Position numbers and translations under genes: made by a program. A stretch of DNA of 64,000 nucleotides, taken from contig NZ_MNPW01000001.1 of assembly GCF_001983175.1 (NCBI RefSeq), positions 310,001 through 374,000 on the forward strand, written 5' to 3'. This document shows positions 16,867-28,089 of this stretch, in pieces; positions within the stretch are counted from its first letter, which is position 1, and every line of letters starts with the position of its first letter. The DNA is from Pseudomonas cedrina subsp. cedrina (GTDB lineage Bacteria; Pseudomonadota; Gammaproteobacteria; Pseudomonadales; Pseudomonadaceae). The notes beneath the pieces were generated by a model. That model worked only from the letters and a program-made list of their open reading frames with translations, made no database searches and was not told where the DNA came from.

Positions 16867-17877
16867 ATGGCTTTCAATATGCGCAACCGCAGCCTGCTGT
16901 CGCTGATGCACCACACCACCCGCGAGCTGCACTACCTGCTGGACCTGTCCCGCGACCTCAAGCGCGCCAAGTACACCGGCACCGAGCGTCCGCATCTGCA
17001 GGGCAAGAACATCGCGCTGATCTTCGAAAAAACTTCGACCCGCACCCGTTGCGCGTTCGAAGTCGCCGCCCATGACCAGGGCGCCCACGTCACCTACATC
17101 GACCCGGTGTCGTCGCAGATCGGCCACAAGGAAAGCATGAAAGACACCGCCCGCGTACTCGGGCGCATGTTCGATGCCATCGAGTACCGTGGCTTCGAGC
17201 AGGAGATCGTCGAAGAGCTGGCCAAGTTCGCCGGTGTACCGGTGTTCAACGGCCTGACCGCCGAGTTCCACCCGACGCAAATGATCGCCGACACCCTGAC
17301 CATGCGCGAACACAGCGACAAGCCGCTGCATGACATCAGCTACGCCTATCTCGGTGACGCGCGCTACAACATGGGCAACTCGTTGCTGATGATCGGCGCC
17401 AAACTCGGCATGGACGTGCGCATCGGCGCGCCAAAAGCCCTGTGGCCCCACGACGATTTCATCAAGCAATGCCAGGCCTTCGCCGAGGAGAGCGGCGCGC
17501 GCATCACCATCACCGAAGACCCGGCCGAGGCGGTCAAGGGTGTCGACTTCATCCACACCGATATCTGGGTGTCGATGGGTGAGCCGGTGGAAGCGTGGGA
17601 CGAGCGCATCGAGCAACTGCTGCCGTACCAGGTCAACGCCAAGATGATGAAAGCCTCGGGCAACCCGCGCGTGAAATTCATGCACTGCCTGCCGGCGTTC
17701 CATAACAGCGAAACCAAGGTGGGCAAGGACATCGCCGCACGCTATCCGAACCTGGCCAATGGCGTGGAAGTGACCGAGGAAGTGTTCGAGTCGCCGGCCA
17801 ACATCGCCTTCGAGCAGGCGGAAAACCGCATGCATACGATCAAGGCGATTCTGGTGTCGGCGTTGGCGGATATCTAA
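16867..17877 (+). CDS. arcB: Catabolic ornithine carbamoyltransferase
   Basis: 336 aa. It converts citrulline and phosphate to ornithine and carbamoyl phosphate in the ADI pathway. The carbamoyl-phosphate motif S57TRTR61 is intact; [12 protein letters not shown] and [10 protein letters not shown] supply further substrate ligands. Its place directly after arcA identifies the catabolic rather than the anabolic (ArgF) enzyme. AAGGAG lies upstream of the ATG. It is separated from arcC by a REPIN, unlike the tight arcAB junction. Confidence 0.96.
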   Translation: MAFNMRNRSLLSLMHHTTRELHYLLDLSRDLKRAKYTGTERPHLQGKNIALIFEKTSTRTRCAFEVAAHDQGAHVTYIDPVSSQIGHKESMKDTARVLGRMFDAIEYRGFEQEIVEELAKFAGVPVFNGLTAEFHPTQMIADTLTMREHSDKPLHDISYAYLGDARYNMGNSLLMIGAKLGMDVRIGAPKALWPHDDFIKQCQAFAEESGARITITEDPAEAVKGVDFIHTDIWVSMGEPVEAWDERIEQLLPYQVNAKMMKASGNPRVKFMHCLPAFHNSETKVGKDIAARYPNLANGVEVTEEVFESPANIAFEQAENRMHTIKAILVSALADI

Positions 17878-17902
17878 GCGGTCACCTTGGCAATGCGATC
17901 AC

Positions 17903-17990
17903 TGTGGGAGCCGGGCTTGCCCGCGATGCAGGCACCTCGGTTTATCAGGTAGACCGAGGCGATGCCATCGCAGGCAAGCCAGCTCCCACA
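17903..17990. repeat. REPIN inside the arc operon
   Basis: A REP variant at 17903-17927 (beginning TGTGGGAGCCGGGCTTGCC) faces an inverted REP at 17967-17990. The hairpin lies in the arcB-arcC gap and could influence transcript stability or processing. Confidence 0.88.
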
Positions 17991-18032
17991 TTGACCGCGT
18001 TCCTTCATCAGGATTTTCAGAAGGATTTCTTT

Positions 18033-18962
18033 ATGCGCATCGTCGTAGCCCTGGGCGGCAACGCCCTTCTGCGCCGTGGTGAACCCATGACGGCGGACAA
18101 CCAACGGGCCAATATCCGCATCGCTACCGAACAGATCGCCAGGATCCACGCCGGCAACGAGTTGGTGATCGCCCACGGCAACGGCCCGCAGGTCGGCCTG
18201 CTGTCGTTGCAGGCGGCGGCCTACACCAGCGTTTCACCCTACCCGCTGGACGTGCTGGGCGCCGAAACCGAAGGCATGATCGGCTACATCATCGAACAGG
18301 AACTGGGCAACTTGCTGGACTTCGAAGTGCCCTTCGCCACCTTGCTGACCCAGGTCGAAGTGGACGCCAAGGACCCGGCGTTCCAGAACCCGACCAAACC
18401 TATCGGCCCGGTGTATGCCAAGGCCGAAGCCGAAAAACTCGCCGCCGAAAAAGGCTGGGCCATCGCGCCGGACGGCGACAAATACCGCCGCGTGGTCGCC
18501 AGCCCACGCCCCAAGCGCATCTTTGAAATCCGCCCGATCCAATGGTTGCTGGAAAAAGGCAGCATCGTGATCTGCGCCGGCGGCGGCGGCATTCCAACGA
18601 TGTATGGCGAAGACGGCAAGCTGCAGGGCATCGAAGCGGTGATCGACAAAGACCTGTGCTCGTCCTTGCTGGCCGCGCAACTGGACGCCGATCTGCTGGT
18701 GATCGCCACTGACGTCAATGCCGCCTTCATCGACTACGGCAAGCCCACCCAGAAAGCCATCGGCCAGGCCCACCCTGACGAAATCGAAAAGCTCGGCTTC
18801 GCCGCCGGTTCCATGGGCCCCAAGGTGCAAGCGGCCTGCGAGTTCGCCCGCCAGACTGGCAAAACCGCCGTCATCGGTTCACTCTCGGACATCGAAGCCA
18901 TCGTCCAGGGCAGCGCCGGCACCCGTATCAGCACGGCAAGACCTGGCATCACCTATCTGTGA
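18033..18962 (+). CDS. arcC: Carbamate kinase
   Basis: 309 aa. It transfers phosphate from carbamoyl phosphate to ADP, giving ATP, carbon dioxide and ammonia; this is the energy-yielding step of the ADI pathway. Family motifs are [14 protein letters not shown] at the N-terminus, [22 protein letters not shown] and [10 protein letters not shown]. The ATG at 18033 follows AAGGA; an in-frame start further upstream would run through the REPIN and is rejected. The DUF5064 gene starts 18 bases after its end. Confidence 0.96.
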   Translation: MRIVVALGGNALLRRGEPMTADNQRANIRIATEQIARIHAGNELVIAHGNGPQVGLLSLQAAAYTSVSPYPLDVLGAETEGMIGYIIEQELGNLLDFEVPFATLLTQVEVDAKDPAFQNPTKPIGPVYAKAEAEKLAAEKGWAIAPDGDKYRRVVASPRPKRIFEIRPIQWLLEKGSIVICAGGGGIPTMYGEDGKLQGIEAVIDKDLCSSLLAAQLDADLLVIATDVNAAFIDYGKPTQKAIGQAHPDEIEKLGFAAGSMGPKVQAACEFARQTGKTAVIGSLSDIEAIVQGSAGTRISTARPGITYL

Positions 18963-18980
18963 AGTAGAGGAGATACGCCT

Positions 18981-19343
18981 ATGGCCACGTTTGAACCGGG
19001 GCACCTGCACGTCGAGCGTCACGCGCTCAACGAGCATGACTACAGCTACAACCTGCACATCGACTACGAAGTCAGCCAGGACCCAAAGGAAGGCAAGGGC
19101 ATGCTGTTCAAACTGCACGGTTCGGTGCAGGGCAAGGACCTCAAGGAGGAGTTCTTCCTGCCCAAGGACCAGGCGTTCGACTTTGCGCGGCATGCGATGA
19201 ACATCGCGCAAAAATACGGCATGCCGAAGATGGCCGTGTTGAATGGCTCGATGCACAAGCAGTACGACTTGATGTTCGAGGATGTGCGGCATCAGTTGGA
19301 TGTGAAATCAGGCGACCCGATCAAGCCTGAACACCTGCAATAG
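18981..19343 (+). CDS. DUF5064 family protein
   Basis: 120-aa soluble protein with many charged residues; no signal peptide or membrane helix. The LHVERHALNEHDYSYNLHIDYEV start and the FFLPKDQAFDFARHAMNIAQKYG region match the DUF5064 family found in Pseudomonas. Function is unknown. It starts 18 bases after arcC with AGAGGAG upstream, so it is probably the last gene of the arc operon; an accessory role in arginine fermentation is a guess based on that position. Confidence 0.8.
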   Translation: MATFEPGHLHVERHALNEHDYSYNLHIDYEVSQDPKEGKGMLFKLHGSVQGKDLKEEFFLPKDQAFDFARHAMNIAQKYGMPKMAVLNGSMHKQYDLMFEDVRHQLDVKSGDPIKPEHLQ

Positions 19344-19358
19344 CAACATGCATACCCC

Positions 19359-19447
19359 TGTGGGAGCTGGCTTGCCTGCGATGGCGGTGTGTCAGCCACA
19401 CATAAGTTGGCTGACACACCGCCATCGCAGGCAAGCCAGCTCCCACA
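19359..19447. repeat. REPIN downstream of the arc operon
   Basis: REP beginning TGTGGGAGCTGGCTTGCC at 19359 faces its inverted copy ending at 19447, with a second short palindrome (GTGTCAGCC / GGCTGACAC) in the loop. It lies between the DUF5064 gene and gcsR. Confidence 0.9.
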
Positions 19448-19505
19448 TTTTGATCTGCATCGTCTCCAAGGCATACTTGCCGCCTCGTTTTCCAGAATCG
19501 TCTCC

Positions 19506-21014
19506 ATGCGTATCCACGTCAGCTTCATCGACCGCGTCGGCATCACCCAGGAAGTCCTGGCCTTGCTCGGTGGGCGCAATCTCAACCTGGATGCCGTGGA
19601 GATGGTGCCGCCCAACGTCTATATCGACGCCCCGACCCTGAGTGCCCAAGTGCTGGAAGAGCTGCGCGACGCGCTGTTCAGCGTGCACGGCGTACAGGCG
19701 GTGACCGTGGTCGACATCCTCCCCGGCCAGCGCCGCCACCTGCAACTCGACGCCCTGCTGGCCGCCATGACCGACCCGGTGCTGGCGCTGGACAGCGCGG
19801 GCACGATCCTGTTGGCCAACCCCGCATTGATTGCCCTGTATGGTCGCGAACCGGCCGGAGAGAGCATCAGCGCACTGTTCAACGACCCGGCGCTGTTGGA
19901 CGCCTTGCTCGAACACGGCTTTCGCCTGCCGTTGCGCGAGATCAGCGTCAACGGCCAGACCTTGCTGCTGGACGCCACGCCCATCACCGACGCCGGCGCC
20001 CTGCTGACCCTTTACCAACCCAACCGCATCGGCGAGCAACTGTCGGCACTGCACCACGACCATGCCGAAGGGTTTGACGCGTTGCTCGGCGAATCCCCGG
20101 CCATTCGCACGCTCAAGGCGCGCGCGCAGCGCGTGGCGGCGTTGGATGCGCCGCTGCTGATCCAGGGCGAAACCGGCACTGGCAAGGAATTGGTGGCGCG
20201 TGCCTGCCATGCGATCAGCGCACGCCACAGCGCACCGTTCCTTGCCTTGAACTGCGCGGCGCTGCCGGAAAACCTCGCCGAGAGCGAACTGTTCGGTTAT
20301 GCCCCCGGCGCCTTTACCGGTGCGCAACGCGGGGGCAAGCCGGGGCTGATGGAACTGGCCAACCAGGGCACGGTGTTTCTCGATGAGATCGGTGAGATGT
20401 CGCCGTACCTGCAAGCCAAGCTGCTGCGTTTTCTCAATGACGGCAGCTTCCGTCGGGTCGGTGGCGACCGTGAAGTGAAGGTCAATGTGCGCATCCTCAG
20501 CGCCACGCACCGTGACCTGGAAAAAATGGTCAGCGAGGGCACCTTCCGCGAAGACCTGTTCTACCGCCTCAACGTGCTCAACGTCGAAGTGCCGCCGCTG
20601 CGCGAACGCGGCCAGGACATCCTGTTGCTGGCGCGCTACTTCATGCAGCAGGCCTGCGCGCAGATCCAGCGCCCCGTCTGCCGCCTGGCGCCCGGCACGT
20701 ACCCGGCGCTATTGGGCAACCGTTGGCCGGGCAACGTACGCCAACTGCAAAACGTGATTTTTCGCGCCGCCGCCATCTGTGAAAGCAGCCTGGTGGACAT
20801 CGGTGACCTGGACATCGCCGGTACGTCGGTGGCGCGCCAGGGTGACGGCGATGTCGACAGCCTGGAACAGGCCATGGAAGATTTCGAACGCAGCCTGCTG
20901 GAAAAACTCTACGCCAGTTATCCCTCGACCCGCCAATTGGCGAGCCGGCTGCAAACCTCCCATACGGCGATTGCTCACCGCCTGCGCAAATACGGCATCC
21001 CCAACAAGCCCTGA
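19506..21014 (+). CDS. gcsR: Sigma-54-dependent TyrR-like activator GcsR
   Basis: 502-aa enhancer-binding protein. An N-terminal ACT domain (about 1-70) and a PAS-like domain (about 78-172) precede an AAA+ domain with Walker A GETGTGKE (221-228), intact GAFTGA loop (268-273) and Walker B VFLDEIGE, then a TyrR/Fis-type HTH (about 465-498). In P. aeruginosa the equivalent protein senses glycine and activates the glycine-cleavage operon. The intact GAFTGA loop, three matching 18-bp sites and a -24/-12 promoter upstream of gcvH all fit. The start at ATG 19506 matches the TyrR N-terminus ([18 protein letters not shown]). Confidence 0.92.
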   Translation: MRIHVSFIDRVGITQEVLALLGGRNLNLDAVEMVPPNVYIDAPTLSAQVLEELRDALFSVHGVQAVTVVDILPGQRRHLQLDALLAAMTDPVLALDSAGTILLANPALIALYGREPAGESISALFNDPALLDALLEHGFRLPLREISVNGQTLLLDATPITDAGALLTLYQPNRIGEQLSALHHDHAEGFDALLGESPAIRTLKARAQRVAALDAPLLIQGETGTGKELVARACHAISARHSAPFLALNCAALPENLAESELFGYAPGAFTGAQRGGKPGLMELANQGTVFLDEIGEMSPYLQAKLLRFLNDGSFRRVGGDREVKVNVRILSATHRDLEKMVSEGTFREDLFYRLNVLNVEVPPLRERGQDILLLARYFMQQACAQIQRPVCRLAPGTYPALLGNRWPGNVRQLQNVIFRAAAICESSLVDIGDLDIAGTSVARQGDGDVDSLEQAMEDFERSLLEKLYASYPSTRQLASRLQTSHTAIAHRLRKYGIPNKP

Positions 21015-21031
21015 ATACACAGAGAACAAAC

Positions 21032-21135
21032 TGTGGGAGCGGGCTTGTGTGGGAGCTGGCTTGCCTGCGATAGCGGTGGATCAGTCAGCCCACTGTGCCT
21101 GATAGACCGCCATCGCAGGCAAGCCAGCTCCCACA
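21032..21135. repeat. REPIN with fused extra REP, between gcsR and gcvH
   Basis: Begins with the truncated REP TGTGGGAGCGGGCTTG joined directly to a full REP, as at 1512; an inverted copy ends at 21135. It separates gcsR from the enhancer sites upstream of gcvH. Confidence 0.9.
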
Positions 21136-21174
21136 TGACCACAATGCAAATTTTGGTCTGGGAACGACATCCAG

Positions 21175-21192
21175 TGTACTGAAAGCGCTACA
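21175..21192. promoter_or_regulatory. GcsR-type enhancer site 1
   Basis: TGTACTGAAAGCGCTACA: an 18-bp imperfect palindrome of the TGTA-N10-TACA type, one base from site 2. It is the weakest of the three matches, with the right half-site CGCTACA exact. Confidence 0.7.
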
Positions 21193-21193
21193 G

Positions 21194-21211
21194 TGTAACG
21201 ATATCGCTACA
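21194..21211. promoter_or_regulatory. GcsR-type enhancer site 2
   Basis: TGTAACGATATCGCTACA: near-perfect 18-bp palindrome. The left half TGTAACG equals the half-site reported for GcsR in P. aeruginosa. It is about 163 bases upstream of the -24/-12 element. Confidence 0.8.
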
Positions 21212-21274
21212 TCGCTGCTTTTTACGCGCCATGCAAGGCTTTGATCCACATAGGCTTTTTTTCGCGCGCCCATC

Positions 21275-21292
21275 TGTAGCGAAATCGCTACA
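21275..21292. promoter_or_regulatory. GcsR-type enhancer site 3
   Basis: TGTAGCGAAATCGCTACA: 18-bp palindrome with identical half-sites TGTAGCG / CGCTACA, 65 bases upstream of the sigma-54 promoter. Confidence 0.8.
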
Positions 21293-21356
21293 GCCAAATC
21301 CAGCAGGTTTATGCCGGATTTTCATAACCTGTTGTTTTAAAACGACTTAATCGTGT

Positions 21357-21372
21357 TGGCCGCGATATTGCT
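21357..21372 (+). promoter_or_regulatory. Sigma-54 (-24/-12) promoter of gcvH
   Basis: TTGGCCGCGATATTGCT: GG and GC dinucleotides exactly ten bases apart, in a context like the TGGCAC-N5-TTGC consensus. Transcription would start near 21384, about 45 bases before gcvH. It fits with the sigma-54 activator gene next door. Confidence 0.75.
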
Positions 21373-21429
21373 AAGCAACTCCCCATTCCAATCCCGTCCA
21401 CCAGATCATTCTGGCCCTGAGGAGTTTGC

Positions 21430-21813
21430 ATGAGCGAGTTGCGTTTCACTGAAGATCACGAATGGCTGCGCGCCGAAGCTGACGGCAGCGTCACCGTGGG
21501 TATCACCGCTTTCGCGCAGAATGCGCTGGGTGATGTGGTGTTCGTGCAACTGCCCGAGCTGCAGGCCTACGCCAAGGGCGCCGAGGCCTCCACCGTGGAA
21601 TCGGTCAAGGCCGCCAGCGGCGTGTACATGCCTCTGGACGGTGAAGTGCTCGAAGTAAACGAAAAGCTCGATGGCAGCCCGGAACTGGTCAACGAAGACC
21701 CGATGGGCGAAGGTTGGTTCTTCCGCTTTAAACCGGCCGATGCCGCAGCGGTCGCTAAACTGTTGGATCAGGACGCGTACGACCGCCTGATCAAAGCCAA
21801 CGCCGAAGCCTGA
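21430..21813 (+). CDS. gcvH: Glycine cleavage system H protein
   Basis: 127-aa lipoyl carrier. The lipoylation lysine is Lys60 in [13 protein letters not shown]. It shuttles the aminomethyl arm between P, T and L proteins. A GAGGAG site precedes the ATG. First gene of gcvH-gcvP-sdaA-gcvT and the direct target of the upstream sigma-54 promoter; gcvP follows after 10 bases. Equivalent to gcvH2 of P. aeruginosa. Confidence 0.96.
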   Translation: MSELRFTEDHEWLRAEADGSVTVGITAFAQNALGDVVFVQLPELQAYAKGAEASTVESVKAASGVYMPLDGEVLEVNEKLDGSPELVNEDPMGEGWFFRFKPADAAAVAKLLDQDAYDRLIKANAEA

Positions 21814-21823
21814 GGAGCGCGCC

Positions 21824-24661
21824 ATGACGATCAATTTGAGCACTGCCAACGAGTTCATCGCCCGCCACATCGGCCCGCGCCAGGAAGATGAGCAGCATAT
21901 GCTGGCCAGCCTGGGCTTTGACTCCCTCGAAGCCCTGAGCGCCAGCGTGATCCCGGAAAGCATCAAGGGCACCAGCGTGCTCGGCCTGGAGGACGGCCTG
22001 AGCGAAGCCGAGGCCCTGGCCAAGATCAAGGCCATCGCCGCCAGGAACCAACTGTTCAAGACTTACATCGGCCAGGGCTACTACAACTGCCATACGCCGT
22101 CGCCGATCCTGCGCAACCTGCTGGAAAACCCCGCCTGGTACACCGCGTACACCCCGTACCAGCCAGAAATTTCCCAGGGCCGCCTGGAAGCGCTGCTGAA
22201 TTTCCAGACCCTGATCAGCAACCTCACCGGCTTGCCGATCGCCAACGCCTCCCTGCTCGACGAAGCCACCGCCGCCGCCGAAGCCATGACGTTCTGCAAG
22301 CGCCTGAGCAAGAACAAGGGCAGCAACGCCTTCTTCGCTTCGATCCACAGCCACCCGCAAACCCTCGACGTGCTGCGCACCCGCGCCGAGCCCCTGGGTA
22401 TCGAGGTGGTCGTGGGCGATGAGCGCGAACTGACCGACGCCAGCCCATTCTTCGGCGCCCTGCTGCAATACCCGGCCAGCAACGGTGACGTGTTTGATTA
22501 TCGCGAACTGACCGAGCGCTTCCACACCGCCAATGCGCTGGTCGCTGTTGCCGCCGACCTGCTCGCCCTGACCCTGCTGACCCCGCCGGGAGAGTTCGGC
22601 GCCGACGTGGCCATCGGTAGCGCGCAACGCTTCGGCGTGCCGCTGGGCTTTGGTGGCCCGCACGCGGCGTACTTCTCTACCAAGGATGCGTTCAAGCGCG
22701 ACATGCCGGGCCGCCTGGTCGGTGTGTCCGTGGACCGTTTCGGCAAGCCGGCCCTGCGCCTGGCCATGCAGACCCGCGAGCAACATATCCGCCGCGAGAA
22801 AGCCACCAGCAACATCTGCACCGCGCAGGTGCTGCTGGCCAACATCGCCAGCATGTACGCCGTGTACCATGGCCCCAAAGGCCTGACCCAGATCGCCCAA
22901 CGCGTGCACCAGCTGACCGCGATCCTGGCCAAGGGCCTGGTTGCCCTGGGCGTGAAGGTCGAGCAACACCATTTCTTCGACACCCTGACCCTCAACACCG
23001 GCGCCGGCACCGCCGCCCTGCACGACAAGGCTCGCGCCCAGCGCATCAACCTGCGCGTGGTGGACGCCGAGCGCGTTGGCCTGTCAGTCGACGAAACCAC
23101 CTCCCAGGCCGATATCGAAGCCTTGTGGGCGATCTTCGCCGACGGCAAGCCCCTGCCCGCCTTCGCCGCCACCGAAAGCACCCTGCCGGCCGCGCTGCTG
23201 CGCCAGTCGCCGATCCTCAGCCACCCGGTGTTCAACCGTTATCACTCCGAAACCGAGCTGATGCGCTACCTGCGTAAGCTGGCCGACAAGGACCTGGCGC
23301 TGGACCGCACCATGATCCCGCTGGGCTCGTGCACCATGAAGCTCAACGCCGCCAGCGAAATGATCCCGGTGACCTGGGCCGAGTTCGGCGCCCTGCACCC
23401 GTTCGCCCCGGCGGAGCAGAGCGCCGGCTACCTGGAGCTGACCTCCGACCTGGAAGCCATGCTCTGCGCAGCCACCGGTTACGACGCTATTTCCCTGCAG
23501 CCGAACGCCGGTTCCCAGGGCGAATACGCCGGCCTGTTGGCTATTCGTGCGTACCACCAGAGCCGTGGCGATGCGCGTCGCGACATCTGCCTGATCCCAT
23601 CGTCGGCCCACGGCACCAACCCCGCCACCGCCAACATGGCGGGCATGCGTGTGGTCGTCACCGCCTGCGACGCCCGCGGCAACGTCGACATCGAAGACCT
23701 GCGCGCCAAGGCCATCGAGCACCGCGATCACCTCGCCGCGCTGATGATCACCTACCCTTCCACCCACGGCGTGTTCGAAGAAGGCATCCGCGACATCTGC
23801 GCGATCATCCACGACAACGGCGGCCAGGTGTACATCGACGGCGCCAACATGAACGCTATGGTCGGCCTGTGCGCACCGGGCAAGTTCGGCGGCGACGTGT
23901 CCCACCTGAACCTGCACAAGACCTTCTGCATCCCCCACGGCGGTGGCGGCCCGGGCGTTGGCCCGATTGGCGTCAAGTCGCACCTCACGCCGTTCCTGCC
24001 GGGCCATGCGGCCATGGCGCGCAAGGAAGGCGCGGTGTGCGCGGCGCCGTTCGGCAGCGCGAGCATCCTGCCGATCACCTGGATGTACATCAGCATGATG
24101 GGCGGCGCGGGCCTCAAGCGCGCTTCGCAACTGGCGATCCTGAACGCCAACTACATCTCCCGTCGCCTGGAAGAGCATTACCCGGTGCTCTACACCGGCA
24201 GCAACGGCCTGGTGGCGCACGAATGCATCCTGGATCTGCGCCCGCTCAAAGACAGCAGCGGCATCAGCGTGGATGACGTAGCCAAGCGACTGATCGACTT
24301 TGGCTTCCATGCACCGACCATGTCGTTCCCGGTGGCCGGCACCTTGATGATCGAGCCGACCGAAAGCGAATCCAAGGAAGAACTGGACCGCTTCTGCGAC
24401 GCCATGATCGCGATCCGCGAAGAGATCCGCGCGGTGGAGAACGGCACGCTGGACAAGGACGACAACCCGCTCAAGAACGCCCCGCACACCGCGGCGGAAC
24501 TGGTGGGTGAATGGACGCACCCGTACAGCCGCGAACAGGCCGTGTACCCGGTGGCCTCGTTGGTCGAAGGCAAGTACTGGCCGCCGGTGGGTCGGGTCGA
24601 CAACGTGTTTGGTGATCGCAACCTGGTGTGTGCGTGCCCGTCGATCGAGAGTTACGCCTGA
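21824..24661 (+). CDS. gcvP: Glycine dehydrogenase (decarboxylating), P protein
   Basis: 945-aa PLP enzyme that decarboxylates glycine and passes the aminomethyl group to lipoyl-GcvH. It is a full-length fused homodimer-type P protein; the PLP lysine is expected at Lys699 in [29 protein letters not shown] and [13 protein letters not shown] are family signatures. It starts 10 bases after gcvH. In the P. aeruginosa operon glyA2 follows; here a REPIN and then sdaA follow. Long antisense ORFs here are shadows. Confidence 0.97.
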   Translation: MTINLSTANEFIARHIGPRQEDEQHMLASLGFDSLEALSASVIPESIKGTSVLGLEDGLSEAEALAKIKAIAARNQLFKTYIGQGYYNCHTPSPILRNLLENPAWYTAYTPYQPEISQGRLEALLNFQTLISNLTGLPIANASLLDEATAAAEAMTFCKRLSKNKGSNAFFASIHSHPQTLDVLRTRAEPLGIEVVVGDERELTDASPFFGALLQYPASNGDVFDYRELTERFHTANALVAVAADLLALTLLTPPGEFGADVAIGSAQRFGVPLGFGGPHAAYFSTKDAFKRDMPGRLVGVSVDRFGKPALRLAMQTREQHIRREKATSNICTAQVLLANIASMYAVYHGPKGLTQIAQRVHQLTAILAKGLVALGVKVEQHHFFDTLTLNTGAGTAALHDKARAQRINLRVVDAERVGLSVDETTSQADIEALWAIFADGKPLPAFAATESTLPAALLRQSPILSHPVFNRYHSETELMRYLRKLADKDLALDRTMIPLGSCTMKLNAASEMIPVTWAEFGALHPFAPAEQSAGYLELTSDLEAMLCAATGYDAISLQPNAGSQGEYAGLLAIRAYHQSRGDARRDICLIPSSAHGTNPATANMAGMRVVVTACDARGNVDIEDLRAKAIEHRDHLAALMITYPSTHGVFEEGIRDICAIIHDNGGQVYIDGANMNAMVGLCAPGKFGGDVSHLNLHKTFCIPHGGGGPGVGPIGVKSHLTPFLPGHAAMARKEGAVCAAPFGSASILPITWMYISMMGGAGLKRASQLAILNANYISRRLEEHYPVLYTGSNGLVAHECILDLRPLKDSSGISVDDVAKRLIDFGFHAPTMSFPVAGTLMIEPTESESKEELDRFCDAMIAIREEIRAVENGTLDKDDNPLKNAPHTAAELVGEWTHPYSREQAVYPVASLVEGKYWPPVGRVDNVFGDRNLVCACPSIESYA

Positions 24662-24698
24662 TCTGACTGGCGAAACTCGGTCAATGGTAGCTGGCTTG

Positions 24699-24786
24699 TG
24701 TGGGAGCTGGCTTGCCTGCGATACAAGCACCTCGGTCTGACAGGTAGACCAAGGTGATGCTATCGCAGGCAAGCCAGCCTCCCACA
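24699..24786. repeat. REPIN between gcvP and sdaA
   Basis: REP beginning TGTGGGAGCTGGCTTGCC (24699), preceded by a partial REP GTAGCTGGCTTG at 24687, faces an inverted copy ending at 24786. It occupies the position where glyA2 sits in P. aeruginosa. Confidence 0.9.
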
Positions 24787-24794
24787 TAAACCTC

Positions 24795-24823
24795 TTGCAG
24801 GTGTACCGAGTACACCCGATAAA
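24795..24823 (+). promoter_or_regulatory. Predicted sdaA promoter with embedded palindromic operator
   Basis: TTGCAG (24795-24800) and GATAAA (24818-24823) are spaced by 17 bases, as for a sigma-70 promoter. The spacer is almost filled by the palindrome GGTGTAC-CGA-GTACACC (24800-24816), perfect in both arms. This could give sdaA-gcvT its own regulated start apart from the sigma-54 promoter. The binding protein is unknown. Confidence 0.5.
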
Positions 24824-24847
24824 TAATAAGAAACCGGAGAACAACTC

Positions 24848-26224
<1,377 letters not shown>

Positions 26225-26263
26225 GGCCCAACGGCGCGCCAGCACGTTTTTCAGGAGCTGAAT

Positions 26264-27388
26264 ATGTCCACCGAAACCCTGTTGAAAACCCCACTGCACG
26301 CCCTGCACCTCGAGCTCGGCGCGCGCATGGTGCCCTTCGCCGGCTACGACATGCCGGTGCAATACCCGCTGGGTGTGATGAAAGAACACCAACACACCCG
26401 TGATCAGGCCGGGTTGTTCGACGTGTCCCACATGGGCCAGATCCGCCTCACCGGCGCCAATGCCGCCAAGGCCCTGGAAACCCTGGTGCCGGTCGACATC
26501 ATCGACCTGCCGGTGGGCATGCAGCGCTATGCGATGTTCACCAATGACCAGGGCGGTATTCTCGATGACCTGATGGTGGCCAACCTGGGTAACGATGAGC
26601 TGTTCCTGGTGGTCAACGCCGCCTGCAAGGACCAGGACCTGGCGCACCTGCACCAGCATATCGGCGACCAGTGCGGCATTGAGCCGCTGTTTGAAGAACG
26701 TGCACTGCTGGCCTTGCAAGGCCCGGCGGCAGTAAAGGTGCTGGCGCGCCTGGCCCCGGAAGTCACCAGGATGACGTTCATGCAGTTCACCACCCTGCGC
26801 CTGCTGGGCGTGGACTGCTACGTCAGCCGTTCCGGCTACACCGGTGAAGACGGTTTTGAAATTTCCGTGCCCGCCGCCAACGCCGAAAGTCTGGCCCGCA
26901 GCTTGCTGGCCGAGACCGAAGTGCAGGCCATCGGCCTGGGTGCCCGCGACTCGCTGCGCCTGGAAGCCGGCCTGTGCCTGTACGGCCATGACATGAACAC
27001 CGACACCACGCCGATTGAAGCCAGCCTGTTGTGGGCGATCTCCAAGGCCCGTCGCGCCGACGGTGCGCGTGCCGGTGGCTTCCCGGGTGCAGACAAGATC
27101 TTCACCCAGCAACAAACCGGTGTGAGCCGCAAACGCGTAGGCCTGTTGCCACAGGAACGCACGCCTGTGCGTGAAGGCGCGGAGATTGTCGACGCAGATG
27201 GCACCGTGATAGGCAGCGTCTGCAGCGGTGGCTTCGGTCCGTCCCTGGGTGGACCGCTGGCCATGGGTTACCTCGACAGTGCATTTATCGCACTGGACAC
27301 TGAAGTTTCTGCGCTGGTGCGTGGGAAAAAGGTGCCGCTGCGTGTAAGTAAAATGCCATTTGTACCGCAACGTTACTACCGCGGCTGA
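26264..27388 (+). CDS. gcvT: Aminomethyltransferase, glycine cleavage T protein
   Basis: 374 aa. It releases ammonia from the aminomethyl-GcvH intermediate and makes 5,10-methylene-tetrahydrofolate. Motifs: [14 protein letters not shown] at the N-terminus, [26 protein letters not shown] and the C-terminal [23 protein letters not shown] precedes the ATG; a 39-base gap to sdaA indicates one operon. Equivalent to gcvT2 of P. aeruginosa. Confidence 0.96.
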   Translation: MSTETLLKTPLHALHLELGARMVPFAGYDMPVQYPLGVMKEHQHTRDQAGLFDVSHMGQIRLTGANAAKALETLVPVDIIDLPVGMQRYAMFTNDQGGILDDLMVANLGNDELFLVVNAACKDQDLAHLHQHIGDQCGIEPLFEERALLALQGPAAVKVLARLAPEVTRMTFMQFTTLRLLGVDCYVSRSGYTGEDGFEISVPAANAESLARSLLAETEVQAIGLGARDSLRLEAGLCLYGHDMNTDTTPIEASLLWAISKARRADGARAGGFPGADKIFTQQQTGVSRKRVGLLPQERTPVREGAEIVDADGTVIGSVCSGGFGPSLGGPLAMGYLDSAFIALDTEVSALVRGKKVPLRVSKMPFVPQRYYRG

Positions 27389-27781
27389 TTGGCTGTTTCT
27401 ATAAGTAACGCGGTTGCGTTGACGTGCACTAATCTGTAACGCAACCGCCATAAAACAGTGCACTAGCGATAGTCTTTATTTAAGAGCCTGGCTATAACAA
27501 GTGATCGACTCTATCGAATAAGCCGACCCCGAATTTATTCACCTAATTGCAATCTTCCCCAGCAAAACCGGCGCATTTGCAGGGCTTGTTTTTTCTGCGT
27601 TAGTTGGCGTAGAGTTTGCCCACTGTGTTTGCATGGGTCGCTTGGAACCTGGACCTGGGCAGTAGCTGAAGTAGTAGTGCTACAACCCGTTCGACGTCTC
27701 TTACTTTCCTGCAACCCAGCCCAGTACTCTTTCATGTGAAAGGGGCTGTCATTAATTTTTAGCGTCAAAGGAAAGAAGAAA
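27389..27781. other. Gene-free region: gcvT tail and cold-shock leader
   Basis: 393 bases without a gene. Just after gcvT is an 11-bp perfect inverted repeat GCGGTTGCGTT / AACGCAACCGC (27410-27420 and 27438-27448), without a T-run. The rest probably includes the promoter and a long structured 5' leader of the cold-shock gene at 27782, as is usual for csp genes. AAAGGA lies 10-15 bases before its ATG. Confidence 0.5.
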
Positions 27782-27994
27782 ATGGCTGATCGTCAGAGCG
27801 GTACCGTCAAGTGGTTTAACGACGAGAAAGGGTTTGGTTTTATCACGCCAGAAAGCGGTCCGGATCTGTTCGTGCATTTCCGCGCTATTCAGGGCAACGG
27901 CTTCAAGAGCCTGAAAGAAGGCCAGAAAGTGACATTCGTTGCTGTGCAAGGCCAGAAAGGCATGCAGGCTGACGAAGTACAAGCAGAAGGCTGA
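27782..27994 (+). CDS. Cold-shock protein, CspA family
   Basis: 70-aa single cold-shock domain. Both nucleic-acid motifs are intact: RNP1 KGFGFI and RNP2 LFVHF, after the typical start [12 protein letters not shown]. It acts as an RNA chaperone in the cytoplasm. The long upstream leader and the downstream intrinsic terminator show a single-gene unit. It cannot be assigned to a given csp/cap symbol from sequence alone. Confidence 0.95.
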   Translation: MADRQSGTVKWFNDEKGFGFITPESGPDLFVHFRAIQGNGFKSLKEGQKVTFVAVQGQKGMQADEVQAEG

Positions 27995-28008
27995 TCCCTC
28001 CTGCGACA

Positions 28009-28042
28009 AAAAGCCCCTGATGGTGACATCAGGGGCTTTTTT
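28009..28042 (+). terminator. Intrinsic terminator of the cold-shock gene
   Basis: Twelve-base stem AAGCCCCTGATG / CATCAGGGGCTT with loop GTGA, followed by a run of T. Fifteen bases after the stop codon. Confidence 0.93.
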
Positions 28043-28089
28043 ATGTGCGATTGCTCGTAAAATGGCTTTTTTTACAAGAGCGCCCTGCC

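Noticed and set aside
15553..17835. 760-codon ORF on the minus strand opposite arcA-arcB
   Set aside because: Shadow of two well-identified genes in high-GC DNA; the peptide is His/Gln/Val-rich without any family motif.
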